Origin: Cellvibrionales bacterium
GTDB lineage: Bacteria > Pseudomonadota > Gammaproteobacteria > Pseudomonadales > JAHEGP01
DNA: 23,463 nt
NCBI GenBank assembly: GCA_024645065.1
Contig: JAHEGP010000004.1
Location: 8,704 to 32,166 of the forward strand
Reading direction: 5' to 3'
This document shows, one piece after another, positions 14,762-22,532 of the stretch. The notes under the pieces were generated by a model, which was given only the letters and a program-made list of their open reading frames with translations, had not been told where the DNA came from and made no database searches. The first letter of the stretch is position 1. The number at the start of each line of letters is the position of its first letter. The translations under genes were made by a program, and so were the position numbers.

Positions 14762-15922
14762 ATGTATCGACACGCTAAGCAGCTGTGGCAGCTGGCCATT
14801 TTTCCATTAATCGCCGTTGTTGGTGGTTTCAGCGCCAGTGTTGTGGCGGAACCCGAGCGCTGGGAAGTCAATATGCCAGTGGGTGCCACCGAAGTCAGCC
14901 GCAGTATTTACGATATTCACATGCTGATTTTCGGGATTAGCTGCGTCATCGGGGTGGCCGTATTCTCCTTTATGTTTTATTCGCTTTGGGCCTATCGCAA
15001 GACCAAGGGCCACAAGCCGGCAACGTTTCATGACAACACTACGGTCGAGATTCTCTGGACTGTCGTGCCCTTCTTTATACTGTTGGGCATGGCGTGGCCA
15101 GCCACCAAGACCATGATTGAGATCTACGACACCAAAGATGCGGACATGGATATACTGGTTACCGGCTACCAGTGGAAATGGTCTTACGAATATTTGCGCG
15201 AAGATGGCGAGAACATCAAGTTTTTCAGCGCCCTTGCTACGCCGCAGGAAGAAATCTACGGCAGTAGTGGCAAAAACGAAAATTACCTGCTGGAAGTGGA
15301 TAACCCCATGGTGATTCCCGCAGGCAAAAAGGTTCGCCTGCTATTGACGGCAAACGATGTTATTCACTCCTGGTGGGTACCTGACCTTGGAGTCAAAAAA
15401 GATGCAATACCCGGGTTTGTCAACGAAGCCTGGACCCGGGTAAACGAGGAAGGTCTTTACCGTGGCCAGTGTGCTGAGCTATGTGGCAAGGATCACGGTT
15501 TTATGCCGATTGTGGTCAAGGTGACGAGTCCTGCGGAGTTTGACAGCTGGATTGGCGAGAAGCAGCAGGAGGCTACTGAAATCAAGGAACTCATGGCCCA
15601 GAACTTCAGCCTTGAAGAGCTGATGGAGCGCGGTGAAGCAGTCTACCAGCGAGCTTGCCTGGCGTGTCATGGAGCCAACGGCGAAGGCGGTGTGGGCAAG
15701 GCGATTGCGGGCTCTCCCGTGGCGATGGGTGATATCGGCAACCATATCGATATCGTGGTAAACGGAGTGCCCGGCACTGCCATGCAGGCCTTTGGCGGGC
15801 AATTGAATGACCTGGAAGCCGCCGCTGTGACTACCTACCAACGCAATGCGTTTGGGAATAATATGGGCGAGTTGGTGCAAGCAGTGGATGTGTATAACTT
15901 CAAGAAAGGCGGGGGGGAATAA
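14762..15922 (+). CDS. coxB: Cytochrome c oxidase subunit II with fused cytochrome c domain
   Basis: 386 residues from ATG 14762; a GTG at 14756 would add two and sits nearer the GGAG, so the start is uncertain by two codons. The subunit carries CuA and receives electrons from cytochrome c. A signal peptide ends near VVA (about residue 29), and two membrane helices follow (about 50-75 and 95-115). The CuA cupredoxin domain has VIHSWWVPDLG, then GQCAELCGKDHGFMPIVV, giving both Cys (CxxxC), both His and the Met ligand. The aromatic GYQWKWSYEY electron-entry segment is intact. The C-terminal 100 residues add a class I cytochrome c domain with ACLACHGANGEGG (CxxCH) and a likely distal Met in GTAMQAFGG. 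The layout is the caa3-like form common in Pseudomonas relatives. It begins the operon. Confidence 0.96.
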   Translation: MYRHAKQLWQLAIFPLIAVVGGFSASVVAEPERWEVNMPVGATEVSRSIYDIHMLIFGISCVIGVAVFSFMFYSLWAYRKTKGHKPATFHDNTTVEILWTVVPFFILLGMAWPATKTMIEIYDTKDADMDILVTGYQWKWSYEYLREDGENIKFFSALATPQEEIYGSSGKNENYLLEVDNPMVIPAGKKVRLLLTANDVIHSWWVPDLGVKKDAIPGFVNEAWTRVNEEGLYRGQCAELCGKDHGFMPIVVKVTSPAEFDSWIGEKQQEATEIKELMAQNFSLEELMERGEAVYQRACLACHGANGEGGVGKAIAGSPVAMGDIGNHIDIVVNGVPGTAMQAFGGQLNDLEAAAVTTYQRNAFGNNMGELVQAVDVYNFKKGGGE

Positions 15923-15924
15923 CG

Positions 15925-17484
15925 ATGGGTGAACATCACGGACCTGCAACAGGCATGACGCGTTGGCTTTTTACCACCAACCACAAGGATATCGGAACCC
16001 TTTACTTATGGTTCAGCTTTGCCATGTTCATTATCGGTGGAGCTTTTGCGATGGTGATTCGTGCCGAGCTGTTTCAGCCCGGTATGCAGATGGTATCCCC
16101 TGCCTTCTTCAACCAGATGACCACCCTGCATGGCCTGGTCATGGTTTTTGGGGCTATCATGCCGTCTTTCGTAGGATTGGCCAACTGGTTGATTCCCATG
16201 ATGATCGGGGCGCCAGACATGGCGTTACCGCGGATGAATAACCTCAGTTTCTGGTTGCTTCCCTTTGCCTTCACAGTGCTGCTGTCTTCACTGTTCATGG
16301 AAGGTGGGGCGCCCAATTTCGGCTGGACCTTTTACGCGCCACTGTCGACCACCTATGCGCCGCCCAGTGTGACATTCTTTATTTTCGGGGTGCATATTAT
16401 GGGGGCCTCGTCGATCATGGGCTCCATCAATATAATCGCCACCGTCATGAACATGCGCGCTCCGGGCATGACCTACATGAAAATGCCGCTGTTCGTCTGG
16501 ACCTGGCTGATCACCGCTTTCCTGCTTGTTGCGGTTATGCCGGTGCTGGCAGGCGCGGTGACCATGATGCTGATGGATATCCACTTTGGAACCTCCTTCT
16601 TCAATGCTGCCGGCGGCGGAGATCCGGTTTTGTTCCAGCACGTGTTCTGGTTTTTCGGGCATCCGGAGGTATACATCATCATTCTCCCGGCTTTTGGGGT
16701 GGTGTCACAGATCATTCCCGCTTTCAGCCGCAAGCCCTTGTTTGGCTATGATTCCATGGTCTATGCCACCGCTTCGATAGCGTTTCTGTCGTTTATCGTC
16801 TGGGCACACCACATGTACACCGTGGGCATGCCCATCGCCGGTGAGTTGTTCTTCATGTATGCCACCATGCTTATCGCGGTACCCACCGGGGTCAAGGTGT
16901 TCAACTGGATCACCACCATGTTCAAGGGCTCGATCTCTTTCGAGACCCCCATGCTGTTTTGCATCGCGTTCGTTTTCCTGTTCACCATCGGTGGGTTCTC
17001 CGGCCTGATGCTGGCGATTGCGCCGGCGGATACCCAGTACCACGACAGCTATTTTGTGGTGGCGCATTTTCACTACGTGATGGTCGCCGGAGCGGTATTC
17101 AGTATGTCCGCAGCGGTCTACTACTGGCTGCCCAAATGGTGCGGTCGCATGTACGACGAAACCATGGGTAAAATCCACTTCTGGGTCGCGTTTATCGGTT
17201 TCAACATCACCTTTTTCCCGCAGCACTTTGTCGGTCTCGCCGGTATGCCGCGCCGTATTCCTGACTATTCGCTGCAGTTTGCAGATTTCAATATGATCTC
17301 GTCGGTGGGCGCATTCATCTACGGCGGCGCCCAGATACTGTTCCTGTACAACGTTATCAGGACTATTGTGGCTGGCAAGAAAGTGGACGATCCCAAAGTC
17401 TGGGATGGTGCCGAGGGCCTGGAGTGGACTCTTCCCACCCCCGCTCCCTACCATACCTTTACCACGCCACCACAGGTGAAATAG
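15925..17484 (+). CDS. coxA: Cytochrome c oxidase subunit I, aa3 type (A1 family)
   Basis: 519 residues with twelve predicted membrane helices. This subunit houses heme a, heme a3 and CuB and reduces O2 to water while pumping protons. Ligands are all present: His69 (TTLHGLVM) and His383 for heme a, His381 for heme a3 (both in VVAHFHYVM), and CuB ligands His246 (FGHPEVY), His295 and His296 (WAHHMYT). Tyr250 is positioned for the His-Tyr crosslink. D-channel residues are visible in GAPDMALPRMNN (Asp98) with Glu248 of HPEVY. The K-channel Lys324 lies in PTGVKVFNW. The set defines a type A1 oxidase. The start follows the coxB stop by 2 nt, with a G-rich ribosome-binding site inside the coxB end. 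It needs heme a, yet ctaA is not nearby. Confidence 0.98.
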   Translation: MGEHHGPATGMTRWLFTTNHKDIGTLYLWFSFAMFIIGGAFAMVIRAELFQPGMQMVSPAFFNQMTTLHGLVMVFGAIMPSFVGLANWLIPMMIGAPDMALPRMNNLSFWLLPFAFTVLLSSLFMEGGAPNFGWTFYAPLSTTYAPPSVTFFIFGVHIMGASSIMGSINIIATVMNMRAPGMTYMKMPLFVWTWLITAFLLVAVMPVLAGAVTMMLMDIHFGTSFFNAAGGGDPVLFQHVFWFFGHPEVYIIILPAFGVVSQIIPAFSRKPLFGYDSMVYATASIAFLSFIVWAHHMYTVGMPIAGELFFMYATMLIAVPTGVKVFNWITTMFKGSISFETPMLFCIAFVFLFTIGGFSGLMLAIAPADTQYHDSYFVVAHFHYVMVAGAVFSMSAAVYYWLPKWCGRMYDETMGKIHFWVAFIGFNITFFPQHFVGLAGMPRRIPDYSLQFADFNMISSVGAFIYGGAQILFLYNVIRTIVAGKKVDDPKVWDGAEGLEWTLPTPAPYHTFTTPPQVK

Positions 17485-17496
17485 TCGACTGGCATC

Positions 17497-18051
17497 ATGA
17501 CTGCAACGTCGCATAAAAAAGGCTCTGTCAAAGCCACCGTCAGCAAGTTGTTGCTGGTGGTGGTGGTGATGTTTGCCTTTGTGTTTGTGGTCATGGTGCC
17601 CCTTTACAACGTGCTTTGTGATGTGCTCGGTATCAACGGCAAGACCGGCAGCCGATATGAAGCGGTCGAGGCAAAAATCGATACAGAGCGGACGATCAAA
17701 GTGCAGTTTGTCGCACGCAATAATGACGCAATGCCCTGGGGCTTTGCACCGGCCGATAAGGTACTGCGGGTGCACCCGGGCGAGTTGCGCAGCACCGCTT
17801 TTATCGCCAGTAACCCGGCGCAACAGGATATGGTGGCTCAAGCCATACCCAGTATCGTTCCCTCCCGGGCTGCTGCGTATTTCAACAAGACCGAGTGTTT
17901 CTGCTTTAATCAGCAGCCGCTCAAAGCGGGCGAAGAAGCCGATCTCCCCTTGCAGTTCGTGATTGATCAGGCGCTGCCAGAGGATATACATACGATAACC
18001 TTGTCCTATACCTTGTTCGATATTTCCGAACGGGTCGCGGCAGCCCATTGA
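17497..18051 (+). CDS. ctaG: CtaG/Cox11, CuB assembly chaperone
   Basis: 184 residues. Cox11/CtaG proteins deliver copper to the CuB site of subunit I. A single N-terminal membrane helix (about 15-38) is followed by a periplasmic immunoglobulin-like domain. The copper ligands are visible: Cys41 at the end of the helix (PLYNVLCDVLG) and the CxC motif Cys134/Cys136 in KTECFCFNQQ. The conserved PLYNVLC and TLSYTLFDI segments agree with the family. It begins 12 nt after coxA without a strong Shine-Dalgarno and is cotranscribed with the oxidase structural genes. In Pseudomonas the gene in this position (PA0107) has the same role. The His-rich spacing found in some homologues is not seen. Confidence 0.95.
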   Translation: MTATSHKKGSVKATVSKLLLVVVVMFAFVFVVMVPLYNVLCDVLGINGKTGSRYEAVEAKIDTERTIKVQFVARNNDAMPWGFAPADKVLRVHPGELRSTAFIASNPAQQDMVAQAIPSIVPSRAAAYFNKTECFCFNQQPLKAGEEADLPLQFVIDQALPEDIHTITLSYTLFDISERVAAAH

Positions 18052-18098
18052 TTATTCACCTGAGATTGATAGCAGACTGACAACCACGGAGTTTTCCC

Positions 18099-19034
18099 AT
18101 GGCAGGCCATAACAGCGGAGCAGACACCTATTATGTTCCAGAGCAAAGCAAACTCGCGTTAGCCCTGGCGACTTCAGTCGCGGTACTTATCCTGGGCGCG
18201 TCTATAGGCCTTAATGGCCGCACCTTTGGTGAGAGCAGCAGTTGGGTTCTAATGTACGTGGGGCTACTGGCATTTGTCGTCACCCTCGCGGTCTGGTTCT
18301 CCCAGACCATCAAGGAAAATCGCGCGGGCATGAACAGCGAGCAGCTGAAGCACTCCTATGTGCTCGGCATGCAGTGGTTTATCTTTTCCGAGGTGATGTT
18401 TTTCGCCTGCTTCTTTGGTGTGCTGTTTTATGTACGCAACCTGGCGGGGCCCTGGCTGGCCGGCGAGGGAGACAAGGCTGTGACCAACCTGCTGTGGGAC
18501 GGTTTTCAGTACAATTGGCCCATGAGCACCACGCCCCAGGAAGCTGTCGGCGGGGTTGCATCGCAAGTACCCGCCAATACAGGTACTTTTGAAGGTCCCA
18601 AGCAAGAGATGAAGTGGTCAGGTATTCCACTGATCAATACCATTCTGCTGCTGACTTCCAGCGTCACCCTGCATTTCGCCCACGTCGCCCTGAAAAATGG
18701 CAAGCGTAGGCCCTTCAACATGTGGCTAGCTGTAACCCTGATTCTGGGTTTCACCTTTGTTGCCTTCCAGGCTTACGAATACTATGAGGCCTACAATCAT
18801 CTTGGCCTGACCCTGGACGCGGGAATCTATGGTTCGACATTCTTTATCCTCACCGGTTTCCACGGATTCCACGTCTGCATGGGTGCCATCATGCTCTCTG
18901 TTCAGTGGCTGCGGTCGACTGTAGGAGGCCATTTTAGCGAGACAGACCAATTCGGATTCGAGGCGTCTTCCTGGTATTGGCATTTCGTTGATGTGGTATG
19001 GGTCGGCCTGTTCCTGTTCGTCTATATTCTCTAG
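18099..19034 (+). CDS. coxC: Cytochrome c oxidase subunit III
   Basis: 311 residues with about seven membrane helices. Subunit III stabilises the aa3 core and its proton uptake and holds no metal. Family landmarks include MQWFIFSEVMFFACFFGVLF with the conserved Glu of the lipid-facing segment, LLTSSVTLHFAHVALKNG, FVAFQAYEYYEAY, YGSTFFILTGFHGFHVCMGA and the terminal WYWHFVDVVWVGLFLFVYI. Between helices near residues 115 and 175 there is a hydrophilic insert containing WPMSTTPQEAVGG and FEGPKQEMKW. Comparable inserts occur in Pseudomonas-type subunit III, as I remember. GGAG lies 9 nt before the ATG, and the gene follows ctaG by 47 nt. The stop is separated by one base from the stop of the opposite-strand DUF2909 gene. 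Confidence 0.96.
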   Translation: MAGHNSGADTYYVPEQSKLALALATSVAVLILGASIGLNGRTFGESSSWVLMYVGLLAFVVTLAVWFSQTIKENRAGMNSEQLKHSYVLGMQWFIFSEVMFFACFFGVLFYVRNLAGPWLAGEGDKAVTNLLWDGFQYNWPMSTTPQEAVGGVASQVPANTGTFEGPKQEMKWSGIPLINTILLLTSSVTLHFAHVALKNGKRRPFNMWLAVTLILGFTFVAFQAYEYYEAYNHLGLTLDAGIYGSTFFILTGFHGFHVCMGAIMLSVQWLRSTVGGHFSETDQFGFEASSWYWHFVDVVWVGLFLFVYIL

Positions 19035-19035
19035 C

Positions 19036-19281
19036 TTAGGGTTTGGCGGGTATTGGTTGCTGCTGGTTCACCGTCGCCCAGGGCGCCTGGGATCGCAGCT
19101 GGCCCGTCAACACACCGTAACTGATCAAACCCAGGAGAATTATGGCCAGGCTGACCCTGGCGCCGAGGGAATACATGGTACGTTTGGTGGATCCCTGGTC
19201 CTTGAGCAAGAACACCAGACCGCTGGCCAAACTCACCAGCAACGCAACAAACACAACGACAATCGCCACTTTTAACCACAT
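19036..19281 (-). CDS. DUF2909-type small twin-transmembrane protein, antisense in the oxidase cluster
   Basis: 81 residues with two membrane helices: LKVAIVVVFVALLVSLASGL (3-22) and SLAIILLGLISYGVL (about 44-58). They are joined by a short polar loop containing LLKDQGSTKRTMYSLGARV. The polar tail is Gln/Pro-rich. The KDQG.S.RT.Y.L..R loop is the pattern I recall for DUF2909, found next to coxC in Pseudomonas (PA0109) and also in opposite orientation. Function is unknown; association with oxidase assembly is inferred from conserved position. The stop lies one base from the coxC stop, and the gene is divergent from the SURF1 gene. AGGGG stands 8 nt before the ATG on this strand but is part of a perfect 8-bp stem (19287-19312). 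Confidence 0.85.
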   Translation of the reverse strand: MWLKVAIVVVFVALLVSLASGLVFLLKDQGSTKRTMYSLGARVSLAIILLGLISYGVLTGQLRSQAPWATVNQQQPIPAKP

Positions 19282-19286
19282 GAAAT

Positions 19287-19312
19287 CTGCCCCTGAAGAA
19301 ATGAAGGGGCAG
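19287..19312 (-). promoter_or_regulatory. Hairpin covering the DUF2909 ribosome-binding site
   Basis: CTGCCCCT and AGGGGCAG form a perfect 8-bp stem with a 10-nt loop, in the gap between the divergent DUF2909 and SURF1 genes. In the minus-strand transcript the 3' arm holds the only good Shine-Dalgarno (AGGGG), 8 nt before the DUF2909 ATG at 19281. The fold would therefore occlude it. In the plus-strand transcript the same hairpin encloses an alternative SURF1 ATG (19301) in its loop. A T-run occurs at 19326-19330 but begins 13 nt after the stem, too far for a standard terminator. Confidence 0.55.
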
Positions 19313-19330
19313 TATAACCCAGATCTTTTT

Positions 19331-20041
19331 ATGCGCTTCCAGCCCGGTTGGAAACTTTCCGTGTTCGTACTGCTGTTGCTTCCCTGTCTGGTTGGATTGG
19401 GCTACTGGCAGCTGCAGCGTGCCGAAGAGAAGCGCGAGATATTGGCCCAAGTGGTGCAGCGGCGCGCTGAGGCGGCCCTTTCCCTGGAACAGTTGCGGCA
19501 ACGAGCGCAGCCGGCTTACAGTCAGGTAAAACTGCGTGGCCGCTATCTGGGTGAAAAACGGGTGTTGCTCGACAACAAGGTATATCGGGGGCAATTCGGC
19601 TATGAAGTCATCGAGCCCCTGCGCGCCGTCAGTGGTGAGCTGCTGCTGGTGAGCCGGGGATGGACGGCGGGCAGCCTCGATCGTAATCAGCTACCGGAGC
19701 CAGAGCCAGTCACCGGAGTCGTTGAAGTGCTGGGTGAGGTTTATGTGCCCCTGGGAGAGCCATTTACCCTCGGTAGCAACGAGTTGTCCCACGGTTGGCC
19801 GAAAAGATGGCAGAGTATGGATGTCGCGGTATTGTCCGACGCCCTGGGAGAACCACTTTACCCTTACGTAATACGGTTGCGGGCCGCGAGCCCCGGCGCT
19901 TTGGAACTGCACTGGCAAGACCTCAACATACAGCCTGAGAAGCACACGGCTTATGCACTGCAATGGTTTGCAATGGCTGCAACCCTGGTCGTCCTCTACT
20001 TTGCCGTGGCATTTGGCTTTTTGCGCAGTCGCAACGTTTAA
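19331..20041 (+). CDS. SURF1 family cytochrome oxidase assembly protein
   Basis: 236 residues from ATG 19331. SURF1 (Shy1) proteins help insert heme a into subunit I. The topology is typical: an N-terminal helix (LSVFVLLLLPCLVGLGYWQL, 8-27) leading into the conserved QLQRAEEKREIL, a periplasmic domain, and a C-terminal helix (AMAATLVVLYFAVAFGFL). Hallmarks include GRYLGEKRVLLDNKVYRGQ, GYEVIEPLR, LLVSRGWTAG and the pre-helix HTAYALQWF. An ATG at 19301 would add ten residues (MKGQYNPDLF) and lies within a hairpin loop; it is possible because a GAAGAA precedes it. The open frame extends further upstream to 19142, but that part is antisense to DUF2909 and lacks similarity to the family. No strong ribosome-binding site is found at 19331. 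Confidence 0.92.
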   Translation: MRFQPGWKLSVFVLLLLPCLVGLGYWQLQRAEEKREILAQVVQRRAEAALSLEQLRQRAQPAYSQVKLRGRYLGEKRVLLDNKVYRGQFGYEVIEPLRAVSGELLLVSRGWTAGSLDRNQLPEPEPVTGVVEVLGEVYVPLGEPFTLGSNELSHGWPKRWQSMDVAVLSDALGEPLYPYVIRLRAASPGALELHWQDLNIQPEKHTAYALQWFAMAATLVVLYFAVAFGFLRSRNV

Positions 20042-20125
20042 TTTCGATGGCATTGGGCAACAGGGTGACTCGAAACAGCGACTTGGCTCGTAGAAGGGTG
20101 CGATCGAAGCAATTCTGGAACATCA

Positions 20126-20791
20126 ATGGTAGCGAAACCCGGTGATAAACTAGTGGCACAACAGTCCCCTGCTCCTGAACAAATCAAGCGCAATCGCTGG
20201 GTCGCCCTGGCCATCATGCTGCTACCGGCGCTTGTTTTGGTCAGTGCCAGCCTGCTGTGGTTGGCGGTCAAGCAGGGCTATATCGACATCCTGGGAAGCC
20301 TGGGTACCCACAACAACGGCACCCTGGTTCAACCGGTGCGTGAATTTGAATCTATCGCCGTGCTGGATCAAAGCGGCGAGGCCTATCATTACCTGGAGCA
20401 AGAGCCCAAGTGGACACTGCTGATCCCAGGAACAGCGTCTTGCGACGAAGATTGTCGCCAAACCTTGTGGCTGACCCGTCAATTGCACACAGCGTTGGGC
20501 CGTCGCGCAGTGCATCTGCGACGTTTTTACCTCAGCGATAGTTGGCCTCTGGATGAGGCCTTTAGCAAGTTTCTTGAGGAGGAGCACCCCAGGATGACCG
20601 TGCTGCACGGTGATGGCAGTGCTATCGAGCAACTTTTGGCAGACGCCGATGATGCTTCGGGTTTGCCCCGCGACAGTTACTACCTGATCGACAAGCGTGG
20701 CTTTGTTATGATGGCATATGGTCCCCGGCACAGCGGCAAGGACGTTATCTCAGATCTCAAATTCCTAATGAAGCAGGTGGGCGATGAATAG
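20126..20791 (+). CDS. SCO-like thioredoxin-fold membrane protein of the oxidase cluster (PA0111 position)
   Basis: 221 residues from ATG 20126; a GTG at 20153 is a reasonable alternative start. An N-terminal anchor (ALAIMLLPALVLVSASLLWL, 27-46) leads to a periplasmic domain with a thioredoxin/SCO-like pattern. The pattern includes WTLLIPGTASCDEDCRQTLW with Cys106 and Cys110 (CxxxC as in SCO), later PRMTVLHGD, and near the end the strand pair SYYLIDKRGFVMMAYGP. The conserved His of SCO proteins (DHTP-type) has no obvious counterpart. It holds the place of PA0111 in Pseudomonas, a protein of undefined function. It lies 84 nt after SURF1 and just before ctaB. A redox or copper-related assembly role is inferred from the motif and context only. 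Confidence 0.8.
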   Translation: MVAKPGDKLVAQQSPAPEQIKRNRWVALAIMLLPALVLVSASLLWLAVKQGYIDILGSLGTHNNGTLVQPVREFESIAVLDQSGEAYHYLEQEPKWTLLIPGTASCDEDCRQTLWLTRQLHTALGRRAVHLRRFYLSDSWPLDEAFSKFLEEEHPRMTVLHGDGSAIEQLLADADDASGLPRDSYYLIDKRGFVMMAYGPRHSGKDVISDLKFLMKQVGDE

Positions 20792-20852
20792 TAAGACAGC
20801 TGGGTTGAACCCCACAACGGTGCCGGCTTGCGCCGGGTCAAAAGGGAACACT

Positions 20853-21776
20853 ATGGCAGATAGCATCAACAAACCCACCGGGGCGCCACTGCGCTGGCAG
20901 GATTATTTTGAGCTGACCAAGCCCAAAGTCGTTGCTCTCATCCTTTTGACTGCGGCGATCGGCATGTTTTTGTCAACGCCTGTGATGGTGCCCTGGCAGG
21001 TCCTGCTGTTTGGCAACCTGGGTATCGGCCTTTGCGCTGCCTCCGCCGCTGCCATCAACCATTTGGTGGATAGCCGGATCGACGCCGAAATGGCTCGCAC
21101 CCGCAATCGACCGCTGGCCCAGGGTCGGGTGCCAACCCGCAATGCAGTGGTATTTGCCTTCGCCCTGGGCGTGGCGGGGGTGCTGATGCTGGTGTTCCTG
21201 GTCAATCCGCTGACGGCGCTACTCACTGTGGCAGGGCTCATCGGCTACGCGTTCATCTACACCCTGTTCTTAAAGCGTGCGACGCCGCAGAATATCGTTA
21301 TAGGTGGCCTCGCCGGGGCCGTCCCTCCCCTGCTCGGCTGGACAGCCGTGACCAACGAAGTGCACCCCCACGCCCTGCTGCTGGTTGTCATTGTCTTTGC
21401 CTGGACGCCGCCGCATTTCTGGGCGCTGGCGATTCACAGGCGAGATGATTATGCCAGGGTTGATATTCCCATGCTGCCAGTTACCCATGGCATACCCTAT
21501 ACGCGCCTGCACATTCTGCTCTACACCATCCTGCTGTTTGTGGTGAGTCTACTCCCCTTTGCGGTCGGCATGCTCGGCCCGCTGTACTTGCTGGGCGCGG
21601 TAGTTCTGGGCAGCGGATTTCTCTACTGGGCTATTGTCCTGTACCGGGGCAAAAACCCGCGGGCACCGATGGAAACGTTCAAGTATTCCTCAATCTATTT
21701 GATGGCGCTTTTCCTGATAATGCTGATTGATCATTACCTGTTTCCCCAGCCCACCATCATTCATTTTACGACCTGA
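20853..21776 (+). CDS. ctaB: CtaB/CyoE, protoheme IX farnesyltransferase (heme o synthase)
   Basis: 307 residues from ATG 20853, chosen because AAAGGGA lies 6-7 nt upstream. An in-frame ATG at 20784 would add 23 residues of unusual composition and overlap the preceding stop. The enzyme attaches farnesyl to heme b to make heme o, the precursor of heme a. It is a UbiA-type prenyltransferase with about nine helices. The two diphosphate-binding regions are clear: NHLVDSRIDAEMARTRNRPL followed by AQGRVP, and FAWTPPHFWALAIHRRDDYA followed by PMLPVTHG. The start segment YFELTKPKVVALILLTA is typical. The 61-nt gap before the start holds a small GC hairpin CCGGC-TTGC-GCCGG (20823-20836) and no gene. 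Heme a synthase (ctaA), expected immediately upstream, is absent. Confidence 0.96.
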   Translation: MADSINKPTGAPLRWQDYFELTKPKVVALILLTAAIGMFLSTPVMVPWQVLLFGNLGIGLCAASAAAINHLVDSRIDAEMARTRNRPLAQGRVPTRNAVVFAFALGVAGVLMLVFLVNPLTALLTVAGLIGYAFIYTLFLKRATPQNIVIGGLAGAVPPLLGWTAVTNEVHPHALLLVVIVFAWTPPHFWALAIHRRDDYARVDIPMLPVTHGIPYTRLHILLYTILLFVVSLLPFAVGMLGPLYLLGAVVLGSGFLYWAIVLYRGKNPRAPMETFKYSSIYLMALFLIMLIDHYLFPQPTIIHFTT

Positions 21777-21827
21777 TCCGGCTGCCCCGGGTTGGTAATT
21801 TCCGCCAGCTAGTAAGGTAATCTGCAA

Positions 21828-22502
21828 GTGAACACTACCCGACGTAATATCTATTGGACTGTTCTGGCACTGGTGGTGTTGTCGCTCCTGTCCGTGGGGT
21901 CCTTTGTCAGCAAATTGACCAGTCCACGGTTGCTGTCGCAACAGGAGCTGCAGCTCAACGGCGCCTATGTGTTCGACAAGCCGCGCATCATCAAGCCGTT
22001 CGACCTGGTGGATGAGTCCGGCCAGCCATTTACCCTGGAAAACCTCCAGGGCCATTGGAGCTTGCTGTTCTTTGGTTACACCTATTGCCCGGATATCTGC
22101 CCCACCACGATGGCTGACCTGAAAAAACTCAAGACCATGCTGGCTGATACGCCCTGGGCCGATGACACCCAAATCGTTCTGGTATCTGTCGATCCGGCCA
22201 GGGACACGCCCCCGCAAATGGCCCGGTACGTGCACTACTTCGATCCCGAATTCAAGGGTATTACCGGCGAGTTCATGGCGCTGCAAAAGTTTGCCAGCAA
22301 CCTCAATGCCGCGTTTGCCAAAGTGTTGGCAGAAGATGGAGCGTCGTATCTGGTAGACCACACCCCAAATATCGCGCTGGTGAATGCCTACGGCCATTAC
22401 CACGGTTTTTTCAAGCCCCAGGCGACCCTGTCCCAGGGGCAATTCGACCCCGGCAAACTCAAGGTGACCTACCAGTCGATACGCAAGGGCTTTGAAGGCT
22501 GA
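21828..22502 (+). CDS. SCO1/SenC family copper chaperone for CuA assembly
   Basis: 224 residues starting at GTG 21828, with AGTAAGG about ten bases upstream. SCO proteins metallate or reduce the CuA site of subunit II in the periplasm. An N-terminal membrane anchor (YWTVLALVVLSLLSVGSF, 9-26) is followed by a thioredoxin fold. The copper-binding CxxxC is Cys87/Cys91 in FGYTYCPDICPTTM, and the third ligand is His178 in LVDHTPNIALVN. SVDPARDTP matches the family. It is last in the oxidase gene run, 51 nt after ctaB, as in Pseudomonas (PA0114). It converges on znuB, whose stop is 30 nt downstream. The full ligand set separates it from the CxxxC protein at 20126, which lacks the His. Confidence 0.95.
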   Translation: MNTTRRNIYWTVLALVVLSLLSVGSFVSKLTSPRLLSQQELQLNGAYVFDKPRIIKPFDLVDESGQPFTLENLQGHWSLLFFGYTYCPDICPTTMADLKKLKTMLADTPWADDTQIVLVSVDPARDTPPQMARYVHYFDPEFKGITGEFMALQKFASNLNAAFAKVLAEDGASYLVDHTPNIALVNAYGHYHGFFKPQATLSQGQFDPGKLKVTYQSIRKGFEG

Positions 22503-22512
22503 CAAGCTATTC

Positions 22513-22524
22513 GGGGCGCCCCGC
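22513..22524. repeat. 12-bp perfect palindrome between convergent sco and znuB
   Basis: CGGGGCGCCCCG lies in the 30-nt gap between the two convergent stops. It could fold into a short GC stem in either transcript, but there is no following T-run on either strand. A terminator role is only a guess. Confidence 0.3.
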
Positions 22525-22532
22525 CCCCGCGT

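Noticed and set aside
16705..18048. Long open frame (447 codons) on the minus strand, rich in His, Arg and Asp
   Set aside because: It lies antisense to coxA and ctaG, which are unmistakable. Its His/Asp-rich composition is what the reverse complement of membrane-protein codons gives; no domain is recognisable.
19142..19330. Upstream extension of the SURF1 reading frame
   Set aside because: Antisense to the DUF2909 gene. SURF1 proteins normally start just before the first membrane helix, as the ATG at 19331 does.
22503..22532. Intrinsic terminator between sco and znuB
   Set aside because: The GC palindrome has no T-run on either side, so it was listed only as a palindrome.
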